From: a virus
Direction: 5' to 3' (one strand)
DNA: 64,000 nt
Virus record (IMG/VR): IMGVR_UViG_3300032213_001813
Coordinates: 124,001-188,000 of that record
The notes beneath the pieces are model-generated. The model saw only the letters and a list, made by a program, of their open reading frames with translations. It did not search any database and was not told the DNA's origin. The translations under genes and the position numbers were made by a program. This document shows positions 22,166 to 30,472 of the stretch, piece after piece. How positions within the stretch are numbered: position 1 is the stretch's first letter; each line of letters opens with the position of its first letter.

Positions 22166-23113
22166 ATGATTAAAGATTACTCTATACTTTATAATGGAAT
22201 GACGGAAGGTAAAACCAAGTTTCACTATTCCTTAAACGCCAAAGAACCAAAGGAAGTTATTGCAACTGTGTACAATCAGTTTCTAAAATTGGTTGAGTAC
22301 AAATACACAATGACATTAGCACCTAATGTTGGTTATTGGACATACGTTCCATCAAATTCAAATAATAGGTATGTGGAGTTTAGAGATGCTGAGACGTATG
22401 ATGTAGTTGGTATGTTTGGTTTGGATGGGGAGATTGATTACAATACCATACCACAAACCGATTACATACAATCATTGGTATCTGGTTTGGATACAAATGG
22501 TAAGAAGGATTTGCAGTACATATTAAATGAAATATTCTACGAAAATATATACAATAACGATTTTGTGTGTGTTGAAAAGAATGATGTAGTAGTTGATATT
22601 GGATTTAATTGTGGTTTATTTGCTATCGATGCATTAAAATATGAACCAAAGGTTGTATATGGATATGAACCTAATAAAAAATTAGTAGATGATTTTGAAA
22701 GATGGGATATTGAAAAAGTTGTAGTTCACAATTCAGCCGTTTCAAATGAGTATGGGAAAGCACCATTCTATGAGAATAAGTTTGCTGGTAAATCATCTAT
22801 GTATTCGGATATAAATTCAGATACAACATTAAGAACATACGATGTTGATGTGTTGGAGTTTGATGCGGAGTTTAAACACATTTTAATCGATTACCTTAAA
22901 GTAGATTGCGAAGGTGGCGAGTACGCTATCTTTGAATCTATGAGTAATGAATATCTATCTAACAGCATTCGTAAGATAGCATTGGAGTTTCATCACAACA
23001 TAAACGATGAAAAAGTAAAAAATTTAATACTTAAAATAGAGGGATGTGGTTTCCAAACAAAACTATTATACAAAGATGGGGACACTACCGGTATGTTATA
23101 CGCAAAAAAATAA
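22166..23113 (+). CDS. FkbM-family methyltransferase with N-terminal extension
   Basis: 315 residues. The C-terminal half is FkbM-like: VVVDIGFNCGLFAIDA (SAM motif I), VVYGYEPNKKL (acidic residue in strand 2), YLKVDCEGGEYAIFES and IRKIALEFHHN. The first 115 residues are an unrecognised beta-rich extension (YWTYVPSNSNNRYVEFRDAE). FkbM enzymes O-methylate sugars and natural products. The target here is unknown; glycan modification is a fair guess. Confidence 0.83.
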   Translation: MIKDYSILYNGMTEGKTKFHYSLNAKEPKEVIATVYNQFLKLVEYKYTMTLAPNVGYWTYVPSNSNNRYVEFRDAETYDVVGMFGLDGEIDYNTIPQTDYIQSLVSGLDTNGKKDLQYILNEIFYENIYNNDFVCVEKNDVVVDIGFNCGLFAIDALKYEPKVVYGYEPNKKLVDDFERWDIEKVVVHNSAVSNEYGKAPFYENKFAGKSSMYSDINSDTTLRTYDVDVLEFDAEFKHILIDYLKVDCEGGEYAIFESMSNEYLSNSIRKIALEFHHNINDEKVKNLILKIEGCGFQTKLLYKDGDTTGMLYAKK

Positions 23114-23117
23114 AATT

Positions 23118-23753
23118 ATGAAAAAACTATTAACCACTATGTTGGTGTTACTTTCAGTAGTAGCATTAGCACAAACACCAAAAGCACTACGTGTTAAAAC
23201 TTACAAAGATGGAAAAGTTATAAATACAAAATTGTACAATATAATTCAACCAATAAATGTAACTCAAATAAAATATGTGCCAAAACGGATTACAAAAACC
23301 AAAATTGTAAGAGTACCAGTTGTTAAGATAGAATACAAATTGGTTGAAGTTCCAACAAAACCAACTGCATTGGATACGGTATCAATTCTACAAGCATATT
23401 ATCCAAAGAATGCATTTAAAGATGTACTAGTATTACCTGAAAAGCAGGGTAAAGTAACTATCACCGATACTATTTCACACAATCGTTTGGCAAGTAGAAG
23501 TTGGGTAGCGGATATTACACCAAGAGTAGTTAAAGAGGTAGTAGAAGTACCAGCACCTAAAATTAGAGAATACTATTTAGGGCCGGAGTTCAGTACTAAT
23601 TTTCGTTCAATCAACAATTGGTATAGTTTGAACCTATTAGTTAAGAACAAATCAAACCACATAATCAAAATTGGTGGTGGGGTAAATATGAGAGATGGTA
23701 TAGATGGTCCTCGCCCGTGGATGGCAGCTGGATTCTTTTTTAAGATTAAGTAA
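23118..23753 (+). CDS. Exported protein of unknown function
   Basis: 211 residues from ATG 23118; the longer frame would overlap the methyltransferase. Signal peptide MKKLLTTMLVLLSVVALAQ. The mature part contains repeated Val/Lys/Pro strands (IKYVPKRITKTKIVRVPV) and ends in a barrel-like stretch (YYLGPEFSTNFRSINNWYSL, then WMAAGFFFKIK). Possibly a periplasmic spike joined to an outer-membrane anchor. No family recognised. Confidence 0.75.
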   Translation: MKKLLTTMLVLLSVVALAQTPKALRVKTYKDGKVINTKLYNIIQPINVTQIKYVPKRITKTKIVRVPVVKIEYKLVEVPTKPTALDTVSILQAYYPKNAFKDVLVLPEKQGKVTITDTISHNRLASRSWVADITPRVVKEVVEVPAPKIREYYLGPEFSTNFRSINNWYSLNLLVKNKSNHIIKIGGGVNMRDGIDGPRPWMAAGFFFKIK

Positions 23754-23773
23754 AACAATTAAATAAGTTATAT

Positions 23774-23983
23774 ATGAAGTGTATCAAAAGTAAAGACGGA
23801 GAAATCCGTAGAGTATCGGATATCGATGCCGATGTGAAAGTGTTAATACATGGATGGGTATTCGTCCCAAAATCAGAATGGAAAGCTCTTCGTAAACCAA
23901 TTCAAAAGCAGGAAGTAACTGCGGGTGGAGAAGAACTGTCTATTGAGGAAAAGAGATTAAAACGTAAAAAACAAAGTAAATAA
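23774..23983 (+). CDS. Hypothetical basic protein
   Basis: 69 residues. N-terminal MKCIKSKDGEIRRVSDIDAD...WVFVPKSEWKAL looks like a small SH3-like/beta domain common in phages. The tail is Lys/Arg-rich. Ends 2 bases before groES. Confidence 0.68.
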   Translation: MKCIKSKDGEIRRVSDIDADVKVLIHGWVFVPKSEWKALRKPIQKQEVTAGGEELSIEEKRLKRKKQSK

Positions 23984-23985
23984 TT

Positions 23986-24297
23986 ATGGCAGAGGAGAAC
24001 TTTCAATTGGCTAAACCTTTAGGGGATAGAGTGTTAATTGAATTAAAAGCAGAAGAAAAGACAGCAAGTGGTATCATCCTAACCGAATCAGCTCAAACGC
24101 TGGATGGTAAGATTGGTGTAGTAGTTGCATTAGGTAACGGAGTTTACACAAACAACGGAGCAAAAATCCCTATGGAAGTTAAGGTAGGTGATAAGGTTAT
24201 GATGCCACAAGGTGGTATGAGTGCACAAAAGGTAAAGTTAGGAGATAACGAATACTATTTGTGTAGAGAGATGGATTTATTAATGGTAATACGATGA
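23986..24297 (+). CDS. groES: Co-chaperonin GroES (Cpn10)
   Basis: 103 residues. LAKPLGDRVLIELKAEEKTASGI matches the conserved Cpn10 start. Residues about 18-36 (TASGIILTESAQT) form the mobile loop that contacts GroEL, and GVVVALGNG and KVGDKVMMPQGG follow in the normal order. Phage GroES homologues (T4 gp31, RB49 CocO) replace the host cap to fold phage capsid protein; this one could do likewise. It overlaps the next gene by 4 bases. Confidence 0.92.
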   Translation: MAEENFQLAKPLGDRVLIELKAEEKTASGIILTESAQTLDGKIGVVVALGNGVYTNNGAKIPMEVKVGDKVMMPQGGMSAQKVKLGDNEYYLCREMDLLMVIR

Positions 24298-24875
24298 AAG
24301 AAGAGCATAGAGTAGAACTTATTGAGTTGTACCCTGAAATGTTCAGTTGGAGTTATAGAGCTGAAGAGAAAAGTGGATACGAACAATTCTACAATAAATG
24401 TTTGAGTTGGATACATAAAAGGTTTAAATTCACTCGTAAGATTAACTACATTAAGCAGGTCAATCCATACAATTTTGGATTCGGAGTTGGTGATGGGTGG
24501 TATGGTATTCTCAAAGAACTAATCATTGGTATTAAAGCTGGGGATAGTAAGGAAAAGAATAATTGGATTACAAAGGTAACACAATGTAAGGAAAAGTTTG
24601 GAGGTTTAAGATTCTATGTTACAGGCACATCCAAAAAGAATTGGGAGTTAATCCGTAAAGCAGAAGATAAATCAATGGTAGTTTGTGAAGAAACCGGCTC
24701 AGAAGTTGAGGTTGGTACTTGGAACGATGGGTGGGTTAAAACTATTTGTAGAAAGAAAGCATTTGAAATGTTTGCATTAGGAAACTATGGAAAGAGAACG
24801 TTTGAACAATTGTGGACACCAAAAGAAAAAGCAGTAACGATTACAACCAAAAGAAAAAATGGACAGAAGAGCTAA
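24294..24875 (+). CDS. Conserved phage hypothetical protein
   Basis: 193 residues. Contains FGFGVGDGWYGILKELI, VTQCKEKFGGLRFYVTG, a VVCEETGSE pair and DGWVKTIC. This arrangement recurs in phage and prophage proteins, with conserved cysteines that could bind a metal. No function known. Overlaps groES by 4 bases and the next gene by 17. Confidence 0.75.
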   Translation: MKEEHRVELIELYPEMFSWSYRAEEKSGYEQFYNKCLSWIHKRFKFTRKINYIKQVNPYNFGFGVGDGWYGILKELIIGIKAGDSKEKNNWITKVTQCKEKFGGLRFYVTGTSKKNWELIRKAEDKSMVVCEETGSEVEVGTWNDGWVKTICRKKAFEMFALGNYGKRTFEQLWTPKEKAVTITTKRKNGQKS

Positions 24876-25116
24876 GATTGCCGAAGTAAATCCAGACGCT
24901 ATCCTATGGGATGGGTTAGATGATGCTATTATTGGTATCACTCAAGACAATGTAGCAGTTTATGATATCTACAAAATGGAGTTGGAAATTATGAAATTGC
25001 AAGATTGTACATTTGATGAAGCAGTTGAATGGGTAGATTATAATATCCTATCTGCTTATGTAGGAGAAGGAACACCGGAACACATTTGGATAATGCCTGA
25101 AGATGAAGGAGAATAA
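24859..25116 (+). CDS. Conserved phage hypothetical protein
   Basis: 85 residues with the recurring phage pattern AILWDGLDDAIIGI, VYD, DEAVEWVDYNILSAYVGEGTP. No function known. Overlaps both neighbours (17 and 14 bases). Confidence 0.75.
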   Translation: MDRRAKIAEVNPDAILWDGLDDAIIGITQDNVAVYDIYKMELEIMKLQDCTFDEAVEWVDYNILSAYVGEGTPEHIWIMPEDEGE

Positions 25117-25351
25117 CGTAGATGAAGTAGGTGGATGTTTATTAGGACTTATGTTCATGTCATCCATAGTATTGACTATCATTAAGTTGGAATGGTATTT
25201 AGATTTCAGTTGGTGGTGGGTGGTTGTACCAATTATTATTCCTGCTCTTGCAATGGCGATAGCAGTTATATATGTTGAGTTAGAAAATGGATTCGCCGAT
25301 ATGGCTAAGAAACAAGTTGAAAAAGAAGAAAAACTAAAAAAACAAAAATGA
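25103..25351 (+). CDS. Membrane protein, two spans
   Basis: 82 residues. Hydrophobic segments at about 10-27 and 33-55 and a Lys-rich helical tail (KKQVEKEEKLKKQK). Overlaps both neighbours by a few bases. Function unknown. Confidence 0.68.
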   Translation: MKENNVDEVGGCLLGLMFMSSIVLTIIKLEWYLDFSWWWVVVPIIIPALAMAIAVIYVELENGFADMAKKQVEKEEKLKKQK

Positions 25352-25641
25352 AGCAGTTCAAATTTACTTTATTATCCGTAGTATTACTACCCCTATTAGT
25401 GTCATTTCAAACTATGGCAAGGGAGAAGTATCGTATCAAAGTACAAAAAATTGAGGGTGTTGTAAAGTACATGCCACAAATTAAACGTAGTGTTCCTCAA
25501 TTCTATGCCAAACATTGGATGGATATTTCGAACCAACCATTGAGTACACAAGCAGAAGCAGAGGGGTTTATTATTGAAGAAAAGGAGGCCGAAAAACTAC
25601 TTATTCAAAATAATAAATCTACATATATTTATATAAAATAA
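25348..25641 (+). CDS. Exported or membrane-anchored protein
   Basis: 97 residues. N-terminal signal-like segment FTLLSVVLLPLLVSFQTMA; the rest is basic and soluble. No family recognised. ATGA-type overlap with the preceding gene. Confidence 0.65.
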   Translation: MKQFKFTLLSVVLLPLLVSFQTMAREKYRIKVQKIEGVVKYMPQIKRSVPQFYAKHWMDISNQPLSTQAEAEGFIIEEKEAEKLLIQNNKSTYIYIK

Positions 25642-25664
25642 TATATGCTAAACCAAACACTACC

Positions 25665-25976
25665 ATGCTTCTCGAACGAAATGAAAACCGAATCAATTTC
25701 AAATTAGAAATTACCAAATTCTTTATGGATTGGGATTTTTCAAAAGGTCCTATGTATCCATTCCACAAAAAAGATATGATTGATATCATAGCTGGGATTA
25801 AACAAAAGATTAAAGAATTTACACCACATCTACAATACGTTGATTATCATACGTTTGGTGAAACTCTTATCTTTGGATTTAGTTGGGAAGGTGAAGGTGT
25901 TTCAGTTGAGGTTAATATTAATCCGGTTAGTGAAGAAAACAAAGATAAATTCAGAGCACTGTTCAGATGGAGGTAG
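25665..25976 (+). CDS. Hypothetical protein
   Basis: 103 residues, alpha/beta (helix MIDIIAGIKQKIKEF followed by strands YVDYHTFGETLIFGFSW and VSVEVNINPVSEENK). An in-frame ATG at 25680 is an alternative start. No family recognised. Confidence 0.67.
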   Translation: MLLERNENRINFKLEITKFFMDWDFSKGPMYPFHKKDMIDIIAGIKQKIKEFTPHLQYVDYHTFGETLIFGFSWEGEGVSVEVNINPVSEENKDKFRALFRWR

Positions 25977-26059
25977 TTAAGAAACTTATTCATTACTTAT
26001 ATATCACAGCTATGACATTAGTAGCTATTGGGGTAGTTGTATTTTGGATATTCGTATAA
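25967..26059 (+). CDS. Small single-span membrane peptide
   Basis: 30 residues, one hydrophobic helix (TAMTLVAIGVVVFWIFV). Start overlaps the preceding gene by 10 bases and its stop overlaps the next ATG (TAATG). Accepted because the packing is typical; no homology seen. Confidence 0.5.
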   Translation: MEVVKKLIHYLYITAMTLVAIGVVVFWIFV

Positions 26060-26199
26060 TGAAATGCGATATACACATATGGAATACTACTGAAGATAGT
26101 TCTACCTGCTGGAAATGTAATGAGTTGAAGTATAAAGATAGATTAAAAGAAAAACCAAAGAAAAGAAATGATAAAGATTATAGATTACTTTCTAACAAA
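26059..26199 (+). CDS. Hypothetical 46-residue protein
   Basis: Cys pair CWKC near residue 16 and a Lys/Arg-rich tail suggest a mini zinc-binding or nucleic-acid-binding peptide. Overlaps the next gene by 32 bases, more than usual here, so it is less certain. Confidence 0.45.
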
Positions 26200-26719
26200 T
26201 GAGGATTGTGATGCTTTAATTGAATTAGCCAAACCACAACTGCATGATGCAACTGTGTTGGGTGCTGCTATTGATGGTTATAGAACTGCACAAACTACAT
26301 TTTTCCACTTTTCAAACGAACTTACTGATAAACTACAAAACTTAATAGCTTTTGAAAGTGGAATACCTTTTCAAAACCAAGAAAAAATAAGTGTAATCAA
26401 ATACGAAAGAGGTGGTGAGTACAAAACACATCACGACTTTTTCCATCCGAACGAATCATATTTTGATGCGGAAGTTAGTAGAGGTGGGCAGAGAACTCAA
26501 ACTTTTTTGTTTTATCTAAACGATGATTATCACGGAGGTCAAACTGATTTCCCAACCAAAAAAATAATGGTAACTCCCAAAAAAGGTAGGGCTTTAGCTT
26601 GGAAAAATCTTAAAGATGATGGGAGTCCTGATTATGAATCCCTACATGCTGGATTGCCTGTATTGGCTGGGACAAAGTGGATTGCCGTAGTTTGGATTAG
26701 AGAAAACAAATTTGACTAA
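26168..26719 (+). CDS. Prolyl 4-hydroxylase-type 2OG-Fe(II) oxygenase
   Basis: 183 residues with the P4H layout: YERGGEYKTHHDFF (ligands His88 and Asp90), GGQRTQTFLFYLNDDYHGG, QTDFPTKKIMVTPKKGRALA, distal His160 in LHAGLPVLAGTKWIAVVWIR, and Lys170 as the 2-oxoglutarate-binding residue. These enzymes hydroxylate proline in peptides; phage copies have unknown targets. The second 2OG enzyme follows directly. Confidence 0.9.
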   Translation: MIKIIDYFLTNEDCDALIELAKPQLHDATVLGAAIDGYRTAQTTFFHFSNELTDKLQNLIAFESGIPFQNQEKISVIKYERGGEYKTHHDFFHPNESYFDAEVSRGGQRTQTFLFYLNDDYHGGQTDFPTKKIMVTPKKGRALAWKNLKDDGSPDYESLHAGLPVLAGTKWIAVVWIRENKFD

Positions 26720-26720
26720 T

Positions 26721-27212
26721 ATGAATGTACACAATATACTAACATCGGATGAGTGTAAAGATTTGGCATTTGAGATATTAGATGCTTCAATTGATGGTAG
26801 ATTACACAAAGAAACCGATGAAAGATATTATAAAAATTCATATGGAACTCAATTACCATCCCATTGGAAATTATTTGATAAATTTACAGAAGATGTTTCG
26901 GAATTGGTTGGTAAGAAACTAAAACCAGCAAATCCATATTGTAGAATATATAATCACGAATCTACACTAAATCCACACACAGATAGAGATGGGTTAGATT
27001 GGACATTATCGATATGTGTGTTTGATAATACAGATGTGGTATGGCCATTGCAAGTTGAAACCGAAGATGATACCTATGGATATATAATTAAAGTTGGAGA
27101 TGGGGCAATTATGAACGGAAAGAAGTACAAACATTGGAGAGACCCATTAAATTGTGGGTATGGTAAGATGGCAATCTACATATTCCTACATTGGGTAGAA
27201 GTAAATGATTAA
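26721..27212 (+). CDS. 2OG-Fe(II) oxygenase family protein
   Basis: 163 residues from ATG 26721, one base after the preceding stop; a TTG at 26712 is a possible but unlikely start. HTD at 86-88 and His138/Arg140 in KHWRDPL supply the iron and co-substrate residues, with LDWTLSICVFD and VGDGAIMNG between. Tandem with the P4H-like gene; they may act in one pathway or on one target. Confidence 0.8.
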   Translation: MNVHNILTSDECKDLAFEILDASIDGRLHKETDERYYKNSYGTQLPSHWKLFDKFTEDVSELVGKKLKPANPYCRIYNHESTLNPHTDRDGLDWTLSICVFDNTDVVWPLQVETEDDTYGYIIKVGDGAIMNGKKYKHWRDPLNCGYGKMAIYIFLHWVEVND

Positions 27213-27215
27213 ATA

Positions 27216-27252
27216 AAAATCCAATAGACATTTGTTTTATTGGATTTTTTTT
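27216..27252 (+). terminator. Rho-independent terminator
   Basis: AAAATCCAATA (27216-27226) pairs with TATTGGATTTT (27238-27248) and runs into T residues. Its 3' arm doubles as the -33 element (TTGGATTTT) of the next promoter. Confidence 0.8.
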
Positions 27253-27262
27253 CGTATATTTG
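27240..27262 (+). promoter_or_regulatory. Class A promoter overlapping a terminator
   Basis: TTGGATTTT at 27240-27248 and TATATTTG at 27255-27262. The ATG at 27266 is so close that the transcript would be leaderless or the true start site lies elsewhere. Confidence 0.5.
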
Positions 27263-27265
27263 TAT

Positions 27266-27478
27266 ATGTTATCAATCAAAAAATATATAACTGAAGGTAT
27301 TACTATTAACCAAACTAAAGATGGTTACAGGGTATTCACCACACCAACCCAACACTTTAATATCAAAGAGTTGGATGAATTAACTGCCGAACGATTTGAG
27401 AAAGAAATAAATCTACAAGCAGAAAACGAAAAACTTCAAACACAATTATTTGGAGAGTATTTTAAGGACTTATTTTAA
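27266..27478 (+). CDS. Hypothetical protein
   Basis: 70 residues from ATG 27266. Beta-rich first half (ITINQTKDGYRVFTTPTQHF) and a charged helix at the C-terminus. No family recognised; possibly expressed from a leaderless message. Confidence 0.6.
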   Translation: MLSIKKYITEGITINQTKDGYRVFTTPTQHFNIKELDELTAERFEKEINLQAENEKLQTQLFGEYFKDLF

Positions 27479-27482
27479 TATT

Positions 27483-27794
27483 ATGAGCTTATACAAAAAT
27501 TACACAACAAAACTGACATTTGAGCAGTATGATACTAAGGTTACATTAGAGAAACCTAATTCCGATACTACAATTGATGAGGTGTTGGAACTATTCAAAG
27601 GTGCAGCATTAGCAATGGGATATTCTGAAAAGGGATGGAATCGTGCAGTATTTGAATATTGCGAAGAGAATACTGATAGTGATGTGATGGATGGGATAAC
27701 CGAAGAGATGTTAGATGAGGCATTCGCACAACACAATGCGCATGAAGACGGATTTGATATTGATTTTGATAACAAATATAAAGCAGAAGAATAA
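27483..27794 (+). CDS. Hypothetical protein (P22 AR/phage-type)
   Basis: 103 residues from ATG 27483. The pattern LTFEQYDTKVTLEKPNSDTT, then LELFKGAALAMGYSEKGW, occurs in many phage hypothetical proteins. Acidic tail. TAATG overlap with the next gene. Confidence 0.7.
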   Translation: MSLYKNYTTKLTFEQYDTKVTLEKPNSDTTIDEVLELFKGAALAMGYSEKGWNRAVFEYCEENTDSDVMDGITEEMLDEAFAQHNAHEDGFDIDFDNKYKAEE

Positions 27795-27985
27795 TGGAGT
27801 TCAAATTAACAGAAGTAGAGGAAGCCAGAGTAAAGGAGTTTGAAACGGCCTTAATACAAATCTATGGTGAGGTGGGTATAATTAAGTACATATTCACACC
27901 TGCAACTGGTTTAGGTTATGGGATTGAAATACATTCCGAAAAAGCAAACATTACAAAAGATATAACTGATTACGAAAGCTGGTAA
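27794..27985 (+). CDS. Hypothetical protein
   Basis: 63 residues, alpha/beta (EVEEARVKEFETALIQIYGE, then FTPATGLGYGIEIHSEK). No family recognised. Confidence 0.65.
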   Translation: MEFKLTEVEEARVKEFETALIQIYGEVGIIKYIFTPATGLGYGIEIHSEKANITKDITDYESW

Positions 27986-27988
27986 GAT

Positions 27989-28207
27989 ATGGAAGTAATT
28001 TTATTATTAATTATTGGGATATTTTTGATATACCGAATGATGCGAGTTGAGGAACGTATGAATAAGTTGGAGCACGATATGTTCAGATTTAAGCAAGATG
28101 CTTTGTGGAATGAAGAGTTGGAGAAACAATATTGGGCAGAGCAACCACCATATCCATTTGCAACGCCAGAAGAGTTGGATGAATTAAAGAAAAATGGTAA
28201 ATTATAA
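27989..28207 (+). CDS. Membrane-anchored coiled-coil protein
   Basis: 72 residues: N-terminal hydrophobic helix (VILLLIIGIFLIYRMM), then a charged helix with heptad spacing. Overlaps the NlpC/P60 gene by 14 bases, reminiscent of a spanin or lysis accessory arrangement, but that is conjecture. Confidence 0.65.
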   Translation: MEVILLLIIGIFLIYRMMRVEERMNKLEHDMFRFKQDALWNEELEKQYWAEQPPYPFATPEELDELKKNGKL

Positions 28208-28637
28208 GATAAAAATATTGCATTTGGTATTTTGTCTATTGTGTTATATGGCTAAAGGACAAACACCAGATACTACATTAAATAAATTCATTTGGCATTG
28301 GATAGGTAAACCATACCAATTAGGTGGTACAAATGAAAGAGGTATTGATTGTAGTAACTTTAACAGAAAACTATATAATGATGTGTATCGTATAGAAATG
28401 CCAAATGTGTGCTACAAACAATGGAGGGTAACTGATAGAGTGAAACGTGATAGTTTAATAGTAGGAGATTTACTATTCTTTAGTAGTAGAGAATCCCCAT
28501 CGGGTTGGCATTGTGGGACATACATAGGTAATAATCTATTTGTTCACGCAGCAAATAGGGCAGAAGGAGTTAAAATTAGTACATTAGAAGAACCAAAATA
28601 TAAAAGACGGTATAAAGGAGCCGGACGAAGAAGATGA
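28194..28637 (+). CDS. Exported NlpC/P60 cysteine peptidase
   Basis: 147 residues. Signal peptide (ILHLVFCLLCYMAKGQ), then the NlpC/P60 core: YQLGGTNERGIDCSNF with catalytic Cys53, and WHCGTYIGNNLFVHAA with His106 and His118 as the likely catalytic and third polar residues. The family cuts peptidoglycan stem peptides. Export suggests a periplasmic endolysin or wall-remodelling enzyme; together with the 3D-domain protein at 6065 it is the best lysis candidate in the window. Confidence 0.83.
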   Translation: MVNYKIKILHLVFCLLCYMAKGQTPDTTLNKFIWHWIGKPYQLGGTNERGIDCSNFNRKLYNDVYRIEMPNVCYKQWRVTDRVKRDSLIVGDLLFFSSRESPSGWHCGTYIGNNLFVHAANRAEGVKISTLEEPKYKRRYKGAGRRR

Positions 28638-28900
28638 AAGTAAACTACGCAGTTGTATTCGCCGATGTGGTGGATGGCAATGAAATGAAAATCAAACACA
28701 TTTGTGTGTATGAAAACGAACCAGACCAATCCGATATCGATTTGTTAGCATCGGAGTTGGCAGTTGAGGAAGAGTTTGGTATGGTAGGGGATACTGATTA
28801 CAAAATCTATAAGTTTGATAGGAGTATCGAAGAACACAATGAATTTATGAGTGTTGAATTAGAACTACCAGAAGAAATTGATGGTACTGAAGGATTATGA
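28634..28900 (+). CDS. Hypothetical acidic protein
   Basis: 88 residues, beta strands followed by acidic helices. ATGA overlap with both neighbours. No family recognised. Confidence 0.68.
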   Translation: MKVNYAVVFADVVDGNEMKIKHICVYENEPDQSDIDLLASELAVEEEFGMVGDTDYKIYKFDRSIEEHNEFMSVELELPEEIDGTEGL

Positions 28901-29130
28901 TTAGAACGAAAGAAGTTACGAGAGCTCAAAAGGAATTCATACCAAAATTGTATGCGTGGTTAGTTGCTGGTTACGATAATTACGATACGTTTGATGGTAT
29001 GAATAGAGATGTTGCCTACTATAAAGCAATGGTAGAAAAGATAAGTATAATTGGAGAATATACGCAAGATGAGGCAGATGAACTTACTAAATTGACACAA
29101 ATATATAAAAAAGAAAAGAAAATAGTATGA
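28897..29130 (+). CDS. Hypothetical protein
   Basis: 77 residues, helical and charged. ATGA overlaps on both sides. No family recognised. Confidence 0.66.
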   Translation: MIRTKEVTRAQKEFIPKLYAWLVAGYDNYDTFDGMNRDVAYYKAMVEKISIIGEYTQDEADELTKLTQIYKKEKKIV

Positions 29131-29384
29131 ATCGAAACGTAGAAAATTGGTTAAGAGCAACGCTTATGGTAGGTGGTTTTATAGGTGGGATTACTTTGGT
29201 TTTATATGGTGGCTTTAAGTTATATACCCATTATCCAACCGAATTTCGTTGGGGTGCGGCAATTGGTATTATATTGACATTTGTATATGCTATCATTTAT
29301 TTTATCAAAGAAGAGTTGGATGCGAAGGATGCATCGGATAAGTATTGGGAAGAGAAATATCCATCCTATTACAAAAAGAAATAA
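29127..29384 (+). CDS. Membrane protein, two spans
   Basis: 85 residues, hydrophobic segments at about 9-27 and 37-57 with a basic linker, and a charged tail. No family recognised. Confidence 0.67.
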   Translation: MNRNVENWLRATLMVGGFIGGITLVLYGGFKLYTHYPTEFRWGAAIGIILTFVYAIIYFIKEELDAKDASDKYWEEKYPSYYKKK

Positions 29385-29385
29385 G

Positions 29386-29556
29386 ATGAACTTTGATGAT
29401 ATAATAACGGAGTTGGTTGCGTTGGAATATGAGGTAACTCTAGCCAATATGAATGGGCATAAAGCAAGCGATGATGATGAATATGCCGGAAAACGAAAGA
29501 GAGTAGGGGAGTTGAGAGAACTATTAAACAAATTAGAGAATGGAGCAGAAAGATGA
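29386..29556 (+). CDS. Hypothetical 56-residue helical protein
   Basis: From ATG 29386, one base after the previous stop; the longer frame would overlap it. Charged helices (KRKRVGELRELLNKLENGAE). Overlaps the next gene by 17 bases. Confidence 0.6.
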   Translation: MNFDDIITELVALEYEVTLANMNGHKASDDDEYAGKRKRVGELRELLNKLENGAER

Positions 29557-29977
29557 TAATTGGGATATGGCTACCACATTGGGAAGGTATCTGAATAGTG
29601 GAGGTTATGGTGTGGGGTATATTAAAGATGCTATAAACGAAGGACCGGCAATAACACCTTTATTGGGATTGGAGAACCCTGAAAAACTTACTAAAATTAA
29701 GAGGCATAATATGGTATTATTCCATATACCAACCACCAATGAATCTGCTTTATATTATTCTTGGAGAGCCGAAGATGTTTTAGGACAGCAGGGAGTTTTG
29801 AAAATCCATAGACTGATACATGATAACGAACATACGGGTAAAAGGGAGGTTGAATTCAGATGGGATGGTCAGCATAGTGGAGCTGAATCCATACCAGTTA
29901 ATAGAGTAAAAGACCCTCATTTTGTATTGGATTACATAGAATCTTGCCTAAATGGAAAGCACTCATTACCTTTTTAA
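29540..29977 (+). CDS. Hypothetical protein
   Basis: 145 residues, mixed alpha/beta, several His and Trp residues (HNMVLFHIPTTNESALYYSW). No family recognised. Confidence 0.68.
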   Translation: MEQKDDNWDMATTLGRYLNSGGYGVGYIKDAINEGPAITPLLGLENPEKLTKIKRHNMVLFHIPTTNESALYYSWRAEDVLGQQGVLKIHRLIHDNEHTGKREVEFRWDGQHSGAESIPVNRVKDPHFVLDYIESCLNGKHSLPF

Positions 29978-29978
29978 A

Positions 29979-30281
29979 ATGAAAAATATGACAGGAGCAG
30001 AAATAATAATGTTACTATTGATTGCCATAAATGGATTGGTAATCGCAGCAGAGTTGGTAAGTTGGACACGATATGTGAATGGTTTGGAAAAAGAAAAGAA
30101 GGCAAACAAATACCTAAATTCAGAGCAATTCCAAATCGATAAGCAAATGAGATTGAATGAAACCTATAAGATGATAGATAAGATTAGGGAAACAAAGGAT
30201 GCCCAATTACTATCTAAGAATCAAAAGGGAAAGAAATCAAAGCCAACACCAAAGGGCAGAAATATGATAGATAAGTTATGA
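29979..30281 (+). CDS. Membrane-anchored coiled-coil protein
   Basis: 100 residues from ATG 29979. One N-terminal membrane helix (EIIMLLLIAINGLVIAAELV), then a Lys/Glu-rich coiled-coil and a basic tail (KGKKSKPTPKGR). No family recognised. Confidence 0.66.
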   Translation: MKNMTGAEIIMLLLIAINGLVIAAELVSWTRYVNGLEKEKKANKYLNSEQFQIDKQMRLNETYKMIDKIRETKDAQLLSKNQKGKKSKPTPKGRNMIDKL

Positions 30282-30469
30282 AAAGATACCATTTAGAAGT
30301 AATTACGGGAAGTGATTTTGGTGTAGATTACGAAGTAGAGGCAGATACATATGATTATAGTGGAAGTGGGTGTTATACTTTCTATATTCGGCCTAATATA
30401 AATAGTTTGGAGGTTGTGGCATCCTATCCAATCAATAGAACAATTATCAAACGAATCGAAGAGATATAA
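30278..30469 (+). CDS. Hypothetical beta-rich protein
   Basis: 63 residues with Tyr/Gly-rich strands (YDYSGSGCYTFYIRPNINSL). ATGA overlap with the previous gene. No family recognised. Confidence 0.65.
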   Translation: MKRYHLEVITGSDFGVDYEVEADTYDYSGSGCYTFYIRPNINSLEVVASYPINRTIIKRIEEI

Positions 30470-30472
30470 GAG

